A stretch of DNA of 64,000 nucleotides from Yponomeuta sedellus (GCA_934045075.1 OW203727.1:21779811-21843810), one strand, 5' to 3'. Positions 19,872 to 30,477 are shown, counted from the first letter of the stretch. The notes: a model not told the origin generated them from the sequence alone. Translations and numbers: made by a program.

Positions 19872-20225
19872 CCTCGATATCGATCGTTCGATCGATATCA
19901 GCCCTTGCATATACCCACTGTTGGGGCTTTCTACCTGCATCGCAGGAAAGTTAGGCCATACTCCACCACGGAGGTCAAGCCTTACTGTCAGAAGTTATCG
20001 AGCCGCTCATAAGGCCCTTGACATGGCTTAACGACTACCATAACATGACAGCCGGCACCAACGGGTTAACGTGCCTTGCGAAGCACAGAAACGCTCATAA
20101 AAATGTCACTAGCAGTAGTCACGGGACAGTCACCCCCGCCATGGGACAGTCATCCTGCACATGACCGTGCCACTTGTTGCTTAACTCAAGTGATTGTTTC
20201 CAATCATTCGATTTGACTTTCAAAT
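19872..20225 (-). repeat. SINE-5S copy, type I
   Basis: Minus-strand element from 'cgaatgattgg' near 20,215 down to 'gatatcgatcgaacgatcg' near 19,875. The 5S-like segment contains a local duplication of 'gggacagtca'. The 'acccggacttggcccc' part is deleted. Confidence 0.8.
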
Positions 20226-20359
20226 TCCATTGTTAATACTATCGCAAACATCAAAGTTTCAGTTGGATTTATTGCGTGTAATTAAGCTTCTTCTTCTTTT
20301 TTAGTCCCTTAACTTCTCCGTGGAGTCTGGGGCTGACACAATGGCTTTCTATTTACCTC

Positions 20360-20490
20360 TGTTCATGGCTAGGGATTAATTAATTTAATTTTACTTTATT
20401 GCACACGAAACATTTAACAGGACTACAGGATTACACAAGAAAAAACATGTACAAAGGCGAGCTTATTTCTGAAAGAGATGTTTTCCTTCA
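20360..20490 (-). mobile_element. LINE 3' tail, third subfamily
   Basis: Reverse of the tail at 12.72-12.83 kb: antisense of 'ataagctcgcctttgtacat' and 'cctgttaaatgtttcgtgtg', ending in 'caataaagtaaaattaaatt'. Confidence 0.75.
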
Positions 20491-20527
20491 AAACTTAGAG
20501 CCGGGGAAGCAAAATATTCTATAGTAT

Positions 20528-20654
20528 TTTCTAAGGTTAACACGAGCAGTAGACATAATTAAAACTGTTTTTATACGGATTTATGCTCGTTTATTAAATT
20601 TTTACAATTTTCCAACGTTTCGGCACTTTTTCAGGTGCCGTGGTCCCGGATGAC
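20528..20654 (+). repeat. Single arm of the 14.5-kb palindrome family
   Basis: Nearly identical to the left arm at 14,445-14,562 ('ctaaggttaacacgag', 'tttttatacggatttatgct', 'caacgtttcggcactttttc') and stops just after 'gtggtcccggatgac'. The second arm is missing, so the palindrome is not required for the copy to exist. Confidence 0.85.
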
Positions 20655-20659
20655 TCAAA

Positions 20660-21640
20660 ATATTCTACATAAATATTAAATAAACTACCTATGAGAGAAG
20701 TAAATAAACTACATGTTATGGCAGAGATAGTTAATGCTCTTTTACATCTCTCATGTTAGATAAGTAGGTCCTTATTACCTCCAAATGGGGCTTGTAGGTG
20801 ACTAATTAGCGCTTAAGGGTAATAATGTAGCTAGAAAAGCCCTAGGCCGGTGAGTAATTGAAAAAAAAAACACTTCTACCTTTCGAAAAGTTCGCGTAAA
20901 TCTAACCATCATATTGGCAATAGACATCATGCATTCAGCTCAATGACCAAAGAAGTCGTTTTGCTATTCAGCCTTGTCTTCGTGTGAGTATAATAATAGT
21001 CATCAATTTTAAATATCAAACGGCGAAGCTCAATTTCGTTCTTGAAAAAAGAAAGTTCTTTCCTTGATTCTCTTTAATGAAAAAAGGCGGGAATAGAAAA
21101 TTTTTACTTTATAATTTTATTTTATTTTTTATTTTATTATAATAGGAAAACTTACAGCTATGAACAAAACACATTGCGATTGAAATAATGACTGAAAGCC
21201 AATTACAAGTTTTCACTTATAGAAATATTTTAGAAAAAGAAAATACGCCCACTACACGCCCACTACAAAACAATACAAATACTCACACACACTACATATT
21301 TATGGTCTCGATCAATCAATCAATCGATCCCCGATAAAATGCATTCCAATAAGGAGTACATTTTATCGGGTATTGATTACAAGGAATTGCAGAAGTCCAA
21401 GGTAACAAATCTGCGTACGCTGCTTATGGTATCGCAAAACAAATCGATGCTGTTATTTCTAACACAAAGTTCATTAAACGACGGAGCGGCCCTAAAAAAA
21501 TAATGTTTTATTCTTGTAATGCTGTTTTTTTTCTACTTACCACACGATCAAGATGTAAAGCAGAATAGTTAGCTCGGGTGGAAGCACCAATTGCACCCTA
21601 AATATCTCGGAATTCAATTGATGCCTTACAGCCCTTGGCT
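20660..21640. other. No gene seen; small inverted repeat
   Basis: AT-rich. At about 21,331-21,371 arms of 'cccgataaaatg' and 'cattttatcggg' enclose about 18 bases. A short (ATCA/ATCG) run 'tcaatcaatcaatcgat' lies just upstream. Confidence 0.5.
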
Positions 21641-21649
21641 ACTAATCTA

Positions 21650-21932
21650 CTTTAAAACCTATTAAGAGGCCAAAAATTCCACCCATGCCGGGATTCGAAC
21701 CCGCGACCTCTGCCTATCCGTGCCAACGCTCTATCCAACTGAGCTAATGGGCGACTCACCGGCATCAGTGAAGTTTCGAACCTCTTTACACTATTCTCTG
21801 TATTACGTACAGGCAGCGACATCTGGCTGAAGTAGATTGCATCACTTACAGCCCCGACTACCTACTTTGCAGTTAGGTTTTTACATCGGAATGATATCGC
21901 TGTACCCACATGATTATACTATTTCACGTCAC
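21650..21932 (-). repeat. SINE-A unit
   Basis: Minus-strand unit with tRNA-like core at about 21,680-21,757 (A box ttagctcagttggatagagc, B box ggttcgaatcc). Complete to 'gtacccacatgattatac'. Confidence 0.85.
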
Positions 21933-21934
21933 AC

Positions 21935-22438
21935 TCGTCTTCTAAGTCGAATGTTCTCGTTTTTGAATCGTTCGCCTGAAGTGTTGCCAGTACAATTTGA
22001 AGTATTGTATTTTATCCGTTCCACGCAGAAATTACAAAAACCGGAAACTACCGTGACGGAAACGGAACGTAAAATATTTCGTTTATTGGCTGTTAAGATG
22101 AAAAATTTTGCCTTTAGTTGCAAAACAAACAAAACACTGTCATAGATCGTAAGTAATAACACTTTGGTTTGTTTTTGTTCGAAAATGTCGAAACAAAAAA
22201 ATCAATTCGGCACAAAAGCAGATACTCCTCGATTTGAAATTAACACAAATTTTGACAATTAATGCATTGATCGACATACGAGACGAGTGGTAAGGACCAT
22301 TCGTTGCAGTCGAGTGATTCAAAAATACGGAATTTCGTATGTCGAACGAAAATCAGTAGAAATCGAGCGAAAAATAGAGCTCCTGATCTCTTCCACGTCT
22401 GGTGCGGCCCACAACTATAACTTACGCAGCATTGTATA
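21935..22438. other. No gene accepted
   Basis: A plus frame of 102 codons (21,837-22,145) and minus frames of 60-77 codons overlap here. None shows a domain and the plus frame starts inside SINE-A. The DNA is not obviously repeated elsewhere in the window. Confidence 0.4.
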
Positions 22439-22444
22439 TTGTTA

Positions 22445-22625
22445 ATCTCTGTGGCTTAGCCGTAGCGCATCTGCCTATCGGGCTCGAACCCCGGCTGGGG
22501 TAAAAAAAAACCCCAGGTCTTGGATGTTTACATGTTTGTGATGTCGTTGTTTCTGTTTCTCATGACACAGGGTATCCTAGTGTGGGGCCAGATGCAATGA
22601 ATGTGCCTGTATGTAAATGTTAAAT
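22445..22625 (+). repeat. SINE-C (tRNA-headed SINE)
   Basis: A box 'tggcttagccgtagcgc', B box 'gggctcgaacccc', then 'ccccaggtcttggatgttta', 'catgtttgtgatgtcgttgt' and 'gtgcctgtatgtaaatgt'. The anticodon region is partly deleted. Other copies: 33.0, 44.2 and 54.0 kb. Confidence 0.8.
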
Positions 22626-22629
22626 ATTT

Positions 22630-23460
22630 TAATAATCTAGTAAACTTTAGGAGCCACGGAAAGTCTTTTACACATAAAGAAAATACGACGTTGCGTCATT
22701 CGACGACGCGTTAATGTGGCATTTGAGCCATTGCTTCTTACACATACACATCGTATTGTGTTAATAAGTCAAAACCCTTACATAATGTTCTAGAATTTAC
22801 TAAATTTCAGTCAATACCTAGGTCTGGATAGTATTTGTTTTGCTACGTACACCTAGATACGTAAAAGAAGTCAGTTCTTGCCAAAATATTTGTAAAAAAA
22901 GATATTATTTTGCCTTTAGTTTTCGTGGGCGCTAGTGGACTAATTATGCTGTGTTTTTCGTGATTAAACAAAATAATCAGTTTTCGATGCGTAGAGCATT
23001 ACTTCTATTTTAATTCCTCTAGCTAAGAAAATGTTTTGCGCATGAAACGGGATTGTTTCTTGTAATGGTTTTTAGCCTTTAGTCACTCGGGGAAACGTAT
23101 GTCGCAACAACGTGCCGTCACAGAAATATTTATCGCGAGGACGTGGACACATGTACCTACTGTAATAATCGATATTATGTGGTATTCCGCCGTCTTTCTA
23201 TTCTATGCCGGCCCTAAACGCAATGATAGGAAACTAATCACACGTAGTTTGGAGAACGGATTTCTCATTGATGATTTCCAAACTATATACCAGCACTGCG
23301 CAATAATCACGTCTATTTTGGACTAATCTACGCAAACAGGCTGTTTCCCAACACACAATGGACTATGCGATGCCGAGTGCTGTTCGTGTGTTTGGCCACA
23401 GCACCAACGTTTTCCCTTCTTTTGTAAGAAAATTAACTAATGTTTTAGCACTTAAAATAT
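22630..23460. other. No gene accepted
   Basis: A 75-codon plus frame at 23,099 has no domain. The phrase 'gagtgctgttcgtgtgtttg' near 23,373 recurs at 62.59 kb and, in reverse, near 41.0 kb, linking this stretch to the foldback family there. Confidence 0.4.
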
Positions 23461-23462
23461 AA

Positions 23463-23615
23463 TTATAAATAAATAAATATTCATGGACATATTACATATT
23501 GCCTTTGAGGTGCTAACTTGACCATTGATTTAATACAATAAATACATAGATAGCATCCAAGACCCGAAACAAACTAGAAATGTTCATTTCCTAGTTTGAC
23601 CCGGTCGAGCTCCAA
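23463..23615 (-). repeat. SINE-D, head-truncated
   Basis: Shares 'aataaatattcatggacata', 'gaccattgatttaatacaat' and 'acatagatagcatccaag' with the 31.07 kb copy. The tRNA head is replaced by unrelated bases. Confidence 0.65.
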
Positions 23616-23867
23616 TCAGCACAAGATATTAGCCAACTGAAAGCGAAAATATCGGCAAAGGTAGCGTAGTACTCCCTGTGACCAGGCCCTAGAGTCTTAT
23701 ATTTACATAGGTTTCAATAGAATGAAATAAGCACAACAATATTTGCCTCAATTTGGTAGTCTACAAAGCATTAGCAGTACAATGTCATTCCAGAGTTATA
23801 ACCCGCCCAAATTAAATAGACATTTCTCGCGAAGAAGATCGAATCGCGAGTGGCGCCGTGTTAAGAT

Positions 23868-23972
23868 AATGATAAGAATATTCTTTATTGTACAGTGGAA
23901 AAACAACAACAAAACAATTGCAAATATACATAGTAGAATTGGCGGCCTTATTGCTAAAAGCAATTTCAATTA
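23868..23972 (-). mobile_element. CR1-like LINE 3' tail
   Basis: The minus strand reads 'gaaattgcttttagcaataa', 'ggccgccaattctac' and 'aataaagaatattcttatca'. Close to the 12.0 kb tail, thus fairly young. Confidence 0.8.
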
Positions 23973-24082
23973 AGTAGCCCGAGTTATACCATTGCAATGC
24001 GATTGGTTACTAGACTACCGATAGTCTGAATGAAACGACCACTACCAGACTAAAATGACTCTATTGGACCACTATGCTTATT

Positions 24083-24285
24083 GAATCGCTCGAAGTCCCG
24101 GGTGCTTGAGTGATCTTAAACGATCACGAAGGTCAAGCAACACACCGCGCGTTCAGTGCATGGATGGGTAAACCGTCTATGACTAACGCTAGTGGCATTT
24201 TTCCGAGTGCTTTCATGCTTCGCAAGGCACGTTGAGCAGGTGGTGCCGCTGTCATCGATAAGCCAAGCCAAGCCAAGCCAGGGGC
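24083..24285 (+). repeat. SINE-5S head, type II, ending in (AAGCC)4
   Basis: The 5S-like part is one of the best preserved: 'gatcacgaaggtcaagcaac' followed by 'gtgcatggatgggtaaaccg'. It stops in 'cgttaagcca'-type sequence that has expanded to four AAGCC units at 24,259-24,280. The distal half is absent. Confidence 0.85.
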
Positions 24286-24294
24286 AGGGCTCCG

Positions 24295-24735
24295 TAGGAT
24301 GTCTTGGAAAAGGCCTATTTCCAGAATTTGACTGACACCGGCTGATTATGATAACAAAAGCGCGAAGACCAAAAGTAGAATCTTGATTGTCAGGGCAAAG
24401 TCCAGAGAGATTTTATTGAGTCATTACGCGAAACGTGATATTTGCGTAGAGCTCTCTATTTCTTCCACCAAACTACATTTGTACAAGACTCTTAGGGGAT
24501 TCCAGGAAGATCCACATTGTAATGTTATCCTCGCAATCCATGAGAAATGTTAATTTTATTTTACCCGTTCCTCCGACGATGACTTTGAACTGCGTCTGCA
24601 TTGAGAACGTAAAAATGAGGCGTGGGATTAAGGGACACTTATATAGATATCCCCATTTAACATTTAATGTAAACGTTCCGTTGTAAAGAACTGAGGGGAG
24701 AAGAGAACAAAGACGTTATTTATACAGGGCGTAAC
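24295..24735. other. No gene seen
   Basis: No open frame of interest and no repeat recognized. Confidence 0.4.
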
Positions 24736-24737
24736 GA

Positions 24738-25150
24738 AATCCAGCGGTGGTAGCTCAGTGGGTAGAACCATAGACTGGCAAGCGAGAGCCCCAGGTTCGA
24801 TCCCGAGTGCGGGCATGTACCAATGACTTTGTTTAATTTCAAAGTTACGTACATTTGCGAATTTGCAGTCGCAATACCACACGCTAACCGTGAAGGAAAA
24901 CATCGTGAGGAAACCCGCGGCTTGGTTGGCTCCGCACGTATTGACTAGTCTTTCCTGTGGGCTAGGCCGACTAAGCTGTCAGGATGGTATAGGTGCTGGG
25001 CAAGCCTACACCATCTATAAAACCATGACCAAGGCACTACAGCGTCGAAGTGGTCCCTTCACCCATCTAGTGTGAGTGAAGATTCCACTGGACGCTGTAT
25101 AAATCATCTCATAAAGTAGATGCAAAAAGGCCAATATTATTATTATTATT
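24738..25150 (+). repeat. SINE-B, full-length copy
   Basis: tRNA-like head (A box 'ggtggtagctcagtgggtag', B box 'ggttcgatccc') at about 24,743-24,815, then a roughly 330 bp body ('catcgtgaggaaacccg', 'ttgactagtctttcctgtgg', 'aggtgctgggcaagcctaca', 'catctagtgtgagtgaag') and an (ATT)n tail at 25,135-25,150. The two small frames on opposite strands are part of the SINE. This is the reference copy for the family. Confidence 0.9.
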
Positions 25151-25257
25151 AACGAAATTTCCATATTAACCTCGAGACGGGGAGGTTCTGCTCGTCAATA
25201 CTAGGAAACTAATTTAAGAAATTATGAAATTGCGAACATTATTACTGTTATAGTTAG

Positions 25258-25640
25258 TAAGCGCTCGTGGCTTAGTCGAACCGAGTGATTGGAAGCTAAG
25301 CAATTATGAGTTAAGCAACAACAGGCGCGATCTGGTGCAGGATGTGTGACCGTCCCGTGACTGCCGCTAGAGGCATTTTTCCGAGCGCTTCCATGCTTCG
25401 CAAGGCACGTAAAGCCATTGGTGTCGGCTGTCATGGATTGGCAGTCGTTAAGCCACGTCAGAGGCCTTATGGGCGGCTTGATAACTTCTGACAGTAAGGC
25501 CCGCCACTGTCTTACAATCCCCCACCAACCCGGACTAGGCCCCGTGGTGGAGTATGGCCTAACCTTCCTGCGATGCAGGAAGAGACCCGTGTCCCAGCAG
25601 TGGGGATATACAAGGGTTGACATTTGATTGATATCGATCT
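25258..25640 (+). repeat. SINE-5S, type I, full length
   Basis: Begins 'agcgctcgtggcttagtcg', passes 'attatgagttaagcaacaac' and 'gtgcaggatgtgtgaccg' (5S-like), 'ggcttgataacttctgacag', and ends 'ccagcagtggggatatacaa' with 'gggttgac'. The 140-codon minus frame at 25,222-25,644 is an artefact of this element; similar frames recur in other full copies. Confidence 0.9.
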
Positions 25641-25679
25641 GCATATTGCATTCATATTATATCGACATCGACATTATTG

Positions 25680-25733
25680 TCATTAAAATTACTACCAACT
25701 TACACTTTTATGTAGGTAGTAATTTTAATAACC
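25680..25733. repeat. Short inverted repeat
   Basis: Arms 'attaaaattactacc' and 'ggtagtaattttaat' enclose about 24 bases. Too short to classify. Confidence 0.7.
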
Positions 25734-25949
25734 AGCATAACCATAAGAATATTTAAATAAAACGTAATAAACATAACATTATATAACACAATAACCACAC
25801 ATAACATGTTTTTTTCTTTTTTAAATAAATAAATTCTTCTTTACGTTATTATTTTTATATTCCTTGTGTACAAACAATAAAGAATATTCTATCCATCTAT
25901 CTACTTTCACACAACACAATCACTTGTGCTGGTCCCTAAGTAGGATACT

Positions 25950-26090
25950 TTTCCTTCAGCAACTCTCCACCGTAGGTTGTCTGGAAGAAATTGTTCTAAG
26001 CAATAAGGCCGCCAATTGTACTGCATCTTTATAATTATTCTATGTTTGTTTTTTCCTGGTGCACAATAAGGAATATTCATATCTTATCTC
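25950..26090 (+). mobile_element. CR1-like LINE 3' tail carrying a pentamer array
   Basis: Contains 'gttgtctggaagaaattgtt', 'ctaagcaataaggccgccaa' and 'cacaataaggaatattcat', then passes without a break into ATCTT-type pentamers and the array at 26,091. Confidence 0.85.
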
Positions 26091-26310
26091 GTCTCGTCTC
26101 GTCTCGTCTCGTCTCGTCTCGTCTCGTCTCGTCTCGTCTCGTCTCGTCTCGTCTCGTCTCGTCTCGTCTCGTCTCGTCTCGTCTCGTCTCGTCTCGTCTC
26201 GTCTCGTCTCGTCTCGTCTCGTCTCGTCTCGTCTCGTCTCGTCTCGTCTCGTCTCGTCTCGTCTCGTCTCGTCTCGTCTCGTCTCGTCTCGTCTCGTCTC
26301 GTCTCGTCTC
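26091..26310 (+). repeat. Pentanucleotide microsatellite (GTCTC)44
   Basis: 44 perfect GTCTC units (220 bp) without an interruption. On both sides, in the same 5-base phase, stand variant units ATCTT, ATCTC and TTCTA, ATCTC, ATCTT, ATCTT. This shows the array arose from the ATCTT tail of the LINE by base change and expansion. The frames translating to repeats of LVSSR or ETRRD are not genes. Confidence 0.98.
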
Positions 26311-26339
26311 TTCTAATCTCATCTTATCTTTTAACCTGT

Positions 26340-26735
26340 ACTATGGTAGCCAGGCAAAGATATAACATCCATCCATCCATCACACCCAAAATGAGGTCAT
26401 TTGTACGGCAGACTCAAGTGGAAATGAAACCCAAGACTTCTGGCATGGCAATAAAACCTGATACCGCTAAGAGAGGCAGTCGAAAAGTCAGGCGCAGGAT
26501 AAGGGATCACACGGTCTGATCAGGATTTAAAAGGTTCATCTTTTAATACTGAGTATATTCCGTTCGGATCCCGCTCGAACTTTTGGTGCGTGAAATTAAC
26601 CTTTATGCCTTTTTATTTTATTGAATGTATTATTTCGCCTCCGTGTACAGGTATATCCGAAGGAAAGATTAATTACTTAGCGGCCTGAAGATTTAGTGAA
26701 ACATATTTTATTAACTCGTTCAAAAGGGTCGGTGC
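26340..26735. other. No gene seen
   Basis: Contains a short (ATCC)n run, 'acatccatccatccatcaca', near 26,366. No coding feature. Confidence 0.4.
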
Positions 26736-26737
26736 AC

Positions 26738-27046
26738 ACTGTTGGGGCACGGGTCTCTTCCTGCATCGCAGGAAGGTTAGGCCATAGTCCACCACGGGGG
26801 CCAAGTCCGCGTTGGTGGAGGATTGTAAGACAGTGGCGGGCCTTACTGTCAGCAGTTAGCAAGCCGACATGGCTTAACGACAGCCATTATGTGACAGCCG
26901 GCACCAACGGCTTAACATGCCTTGCGAAGCACGGAAGCGCTCGGAAAAATGCCACTAGCGGTAGTCACGGGACGCTCACCCATCCTGTACCTGAACGCGC
27001 CTGTTGTTGCTTAACCCAAGTGATTGATTTCAGTCACTCGATTATT
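26738..27046 (-). repeat. SINE-5S, type I
   Basis: Minus-strand copy, with a small deletion where others read 'aggccttatgggcggctt'. It ends abruptly at the hairpin that follows. The 168-codon plus frame 26,696-27,202 is antisense to it and not a gene. Confidence 0.85.
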
Positions 27047-27092
27047 CAAAGTATGGTTCGTAGCGACCACGAGCGCTACGAACCATACTTTG
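27047..27092. repeat. Perfect 19-base hairpin
   Basis: Arms 'caaagtatggttcgtagcg' and 'cgctacgaaccatactttg' around 'accacgag'. It joins the start of a SINE-5S, so it may be a junction product. There is no T run after it, and a terminator role is not expected in a eukaryote. Confidence 0.9.
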
Positions 27093-27257
27093 TGATATAT
27101 AAAATTCTCAATTTATATAGTATATATTCGATAGTCTACATACATTGTACCTACTTATGTATGAAAAATTCCTCAAACATTTACACAAGTTCAAGATACT
27201 GATAAAAACAATACCCGACCTGAAAAAAGACTTCTCCTCCCTTCTTAGAGACTTAAA

Positions 27258-27575
27258 ATGTTAAGGCGCTTTAGGGACAGCGCCCCCAATGAAATAAAAC
27301 ACGCAACTTGATTTCTTTTAAGAAATTTTAACAAGTGCGACAATTATTTTTAGCACCTTCATTGTAGAACCTAGAATCAATAACCAAGGACTTTAATCAC
27401 GATCCTCGAATCGATTAAAGTTTTAGTCTATTGATACTAGGTTCTAGAATGTACATTTAAAAAATAGTTGTCACAGTTTTTTATGATTTCTCATGTTCAC
27501 TTTTAGATAAAACCATCTTACAAAACAAGTTATGATTTTTTTCCATTTGTGGCTCTCCGAAGCGCCTTGATGCTC
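27258..27575. repeat. Foldback/MITE-like element, about 318 bp
   Basis: Left arm 'ttaaggcgctttagggacag', 'cgcccccaatgaaat' returns in the right arm as 'ccatttgtggctctccga', 'agcgccttgatg'. Inside, 'gtagaacctagaatcaata' and 'tattgatactaggttcta' also pair, so the whole unit folds on itself. No coding capacity. Related arms at 16.0, 40.7-41.0 and 62.9-63.1 kb. Confidence 0.7.
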
Positions 27576-27899
27576 ATCGCAAAATTTTATTACTTGAATG
27601 GTGTTAATTACAATTTGTTCAGTTGAAGTTCGTTTATCGCTTTAAATGGTTTAAATGTGGTTTTAAAGGTGATTTTTAGGACCTACCTAACATAAGTAAT
27701 CGTCTTCAACATGAGCTCTGTAACGTCATTGCAAATTCTGTACATAAGTAACTTACGTATCAGAAAAATAAATACTTACATATTTTTAAAAACGTCTTTT
27801 ATAAATGTAATAATTTTTAATTTCCAACCCAAGTTTACTAAATTAGCATTGATAGTACAGGGGCCCTGAACACTATTTACATCGGTAGGGTAACTACCT

Positions 27900-27977
27900 T
27901 CTTATTACGCAACTGCGTAATTACATTCCTATTACGCAATTGCGTAATTATCTTCTTATTACGTAGTTGCGTAAGCT
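27900..27977. repeat. Three palindromes of the type TTACGCAANTGCGTAA
   Basis: 'attacgcaactgcgtaat', 'attacgcaattgcgtaat' and 'attacgtagttgcgtaa' follow each other at about 30-base spacing. Each half-unit alone is a near-perfect dyad. No gene is adjacent that would suggest a transcription factor site. Confidence 0.75.
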
Positions 27978-27979
27978 AC

Positions 27980-28540
27980 TTGGGACGTTCTCAAAAGTGT
28001 ATGTTCTCAAATTCCTTAGCTCCCAACCTAAAGGTGCGCACACACGTCGGATGGCGGAAATCTCCGAAGATTTACTCACTGAAAACTTATTGTGTATGTG
28101 TGGAGGCTACGGGAAAGGTGCGAAGTAACGGTGCAGGCACATCTACGGCTACGGGTAAGCTTATCTTGTACGCTATTTTGTATCTGCTACAGTTTCTGCC
28201 GGAGCTCGGTTGGTTAGAGAAATAGGTAGAGAGCGTTTCTACGAATTACAGGGACGTCTGACACAGTAGTCAATTTTTTTAGCTTCATGGGTTTATTTAG
28301 TGTAGTATGGGAAACTTACTGCGGTTGGACTAAGGTATTATTAATTAGGCAACTAGATCTCCCAGTAATGAGCCTTATATTTTACAGAAATCTGATTTTT
28401 GCAGAATCTTACTTTAGTTTTAGTCAGTAATTCAAATCAATTTAAAGTATTTTGTTCAAAATAACACAGAAACTTTGACTTAAGGTTGTAAGTAAAACTG
28501 ATTCAAACTAAAAAACGAACTTTTATAGTTGGTCTCGGTT
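27980..28540. other. No gene accepted
   Basis: An 81-codon plus frame at 27,980-28,225 shows moderate GC but no known domain, no close downstream polyadenylation signal and no splice pattern that I can support. It is the best non-repeat frame between 20 and 35 kb and remains unassigned. Confidence 0.35.
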
Positions 28541-28544
28541 CTTG

Positions 28545-28672
28545 GATGTTATCTATGTTTGTATTGTATTAAATCTATCGTCGAGTTAGCACCTGTAACA
28601 CAAGTCATTTAGTTGTACCTAGCATAGAGCTAACGAGATCTGTGTAATATGGCCATGACTATTTATTTATAT
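28545..28672 (+). repeat. SINE-D body, headless
   Basis: 'tctatgtttgtattgtatta', 'cgtcgagttagcacctgta' and 'gatctgtgtaatatggccat', the reverse of 31.07-31.20 kb, ending in 'atttatttata'. Confidence 0.7.
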
Positions 28673-28679
28673 AAAAAAA

Positions 28680-29185
28680 CTAGGTGTGCAATGCATTTTA
28701 AATTCTAGATAATTTAGGAGAACAAATGGACAAAACAAAGCAGTCTTTTCAGTGTCTTTTGATACGTAATTAACAGAGTTCACTTTTATTCCAAAAACCT
28801 TGTACAAAATACCTTGAACTGGCTTTAATTCTAGACACCTTTGTCATCCAAATAATTAAATGTCATAGTAGCCCTCTTGGCTTAAAGTGTCCTTTACACA
28901 GTTTTAGAATTGCGTTTCAAGCTTATTATATTTCAAGGATCTTATTGTAGAAACGTTTTAAATACCAATTGACCTTTGACAGCCCAAAGCTCTAAAACAC
29001 AAGTTCATTTTTATTTCTAGTATTACCGTTGCTTATGTACCTAAATTATGTTTTAAAGTTATTGAAATTTCTTCCTAACGCAAGCCGGGCCTCTAGGAAT
29101 CTCACTCACCAGTTAATAAAATACTCTAGATAACTTAAGGTACAGTATGAAATTAATGTATTACAAAAGTGGAGGAGGCATGGCA
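28680..29185. other. No gene; shared dispersed phrase
   Basis: 'aattctagataatttaggag' with 'acaaatggacaaaacaaag' near 28,700 resembles phrases at 38.65, 53.02 and 56.55 kb, an unclassified AT-rich repeat (possibly a LINE 3' UTR). Confidence 0.4.
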
Positions 29186-29186
29186 G

Positions 29187-29385
29187 GAGTGGCTTACTGT
29201 AAGAAGTTATCAAGCCACCTATAAAGCCTCTGACATGGCTTAAAGTTCGGAAAAAATGCCACTAGCGCAGGATGTAGCGCTGAATACTAGTCGGTAGTCG
29301 CAAAATGATCACCCATCCAGCACCTGACCGCGTCTGCTGTTGTTTAACCCAGGTGATTGATTCAATCACTCGGTTGCCGGTTGTA
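29187..29385 (-). repeat. SINE-5S, internally deleted
   Basis: Lacks the tail and the 'ggcagtcgttaagcc' part. The 5S-like segment remains: antisense of 'ttaaacaacagcagacgcg' with 'ggatgggtgatca'. A stray 'gcaggatgtagcgctgaata' near 29,270 looks like a local duplication. Confidence 0.75.
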
Positions 29386-29469
29386 CTCAGTAGTAACCAG
29401 TGGATTCATGTATGTTTCATATGCTTTGTTACCAACTATTATGTATACTTGTATATTTTTGTATAAAGA

Positions 29470-29565
29470 TTTAAAAACCTATTTAGAGGCTAAAAATTTC
29501 ACCCATGCCGGGATTCGAACCCGCAACCTCTGGCTATCCGTGCCAGTGCTCTACCAATTGAGCAA
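29470..29565 (-). repeat. SINE-A head, cut within the A box
   Basis: Minus-strand tRNA-like core that stops at 'ctaccaattgagc', directly abutting a plus-strand SINE-A at 29,566. Third example of inverted SINE-A heads. Confidence 0.85.
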
Positions 29566-29850
29566 AACCTAACTGCAAAGTAGGTAGTCGGGGCTGTAAG
29601 TGATGCAATTTGCTTAAGCTTTGGAATTTGCAATACGCTGCCTGTACATAATACAGAGAATAGTGTAAAGAGGTTCGAAATTTCACTGATGCCGTGAGTC
29701 GCCTATTGGCTCAATTGGTAGAGCGCTGGCACAGATAGCCAGAGGTTGCGGGTTCGAATCCCAGCATGGGTGAAATTTTTAGCCTCTAAATAGGTTTTTA
29801 ATTTTTTTGTTATTTGTCCTTAGCACGGGTTAGTGCATTAAAAAAAAATA
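29566..29850 (+). repeat. SINE-A unit
   Basis: Starts 'aaaacctaactgcaaag', has a tRNA-like core at about 29,700-29,776 (A box ttggctcaattggtagagcg, B box ggttcgaatcc) and ends after 'cacgggttagtgcatt' with an A run. A 14-base insertion (tttggaatttgcaa) interrupts the spacer. Confidence 0.85.
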
Positions 29851-29854
29851 GTAT

Positions 29855-30470
29855 AATGTATATAGATTTGTTTTTTTAAGTCTGAAATAAATGATGTATT
29901 ATTATAGTTATTATAGTTATTACTGTTGTACCTATTCTCTGCTATGTAAAACTTCTCAATCGATCTTTTTCAGTATTGAAAAGTGAAACACACACAATTA
30001 TTTTACTCTTTTTGTTGCACTAATCCGTGCTGAAGACAATTTTAAAAACACACCAATGCCTCTCCGGCCTAGCAGAAAATCAGAAGAAAAGTGCATTTAA
30101 TACAAAAACTGCTAGTTTCGTATCTGCTAGTGCGTGTCAACCTTTAAAAAGCTAGTTTCTCTACAATAGTCCAAACTTTGACTTGTGAGCGATGTACTGC
30201 TTTGAATATAGGAGTGTTTTATTCAGAAGTTTACAATGGCATGCATAGGAGACGTCTACGATCTTTGCGCCTTGTGAGTTGGGACTGCGATACATATCAA
30301 CGAGTCACCCACGAGACGGCGTGAATATTTTCTTCACTGTAAGCCCGCCATTGGCTATGTCAACCAGACAAGTAAAAAACCAGACAAGATTTTTACGGTA
30401 GTTTTCTCGTGGTCCCATTATTTTGTCCCGTTAACGGGTCCACGAGGGATAGAAGTGGTTTGGGTTGGTC
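29855..30470. other. No gene seen
   Basis: (TTATAG)n-like run 'attatagttattatagttat' near 29,900. Otherwise no recognizable content. Confidence 0.4.
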
Positions 30471-30477
30471 ATGTCAG

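Noticed and set aside
25222..25644. 140-codon minus ORF with similar frames at 31.9 and 55.8 kb, a possible gene family
   Set aside because: All lie in SINE-5S copies and share stops and shifts with the repeat, not with a conserved protein.
26042..26365. ORFs made of LVSSR or ETRRD repeats
   Set aside because: They only translate the (GTCTC)44 microsatellite.
27047..27092. Rho-independent terminator hairpin
   Set aside because: No T run follows, and the context is an animal genome.
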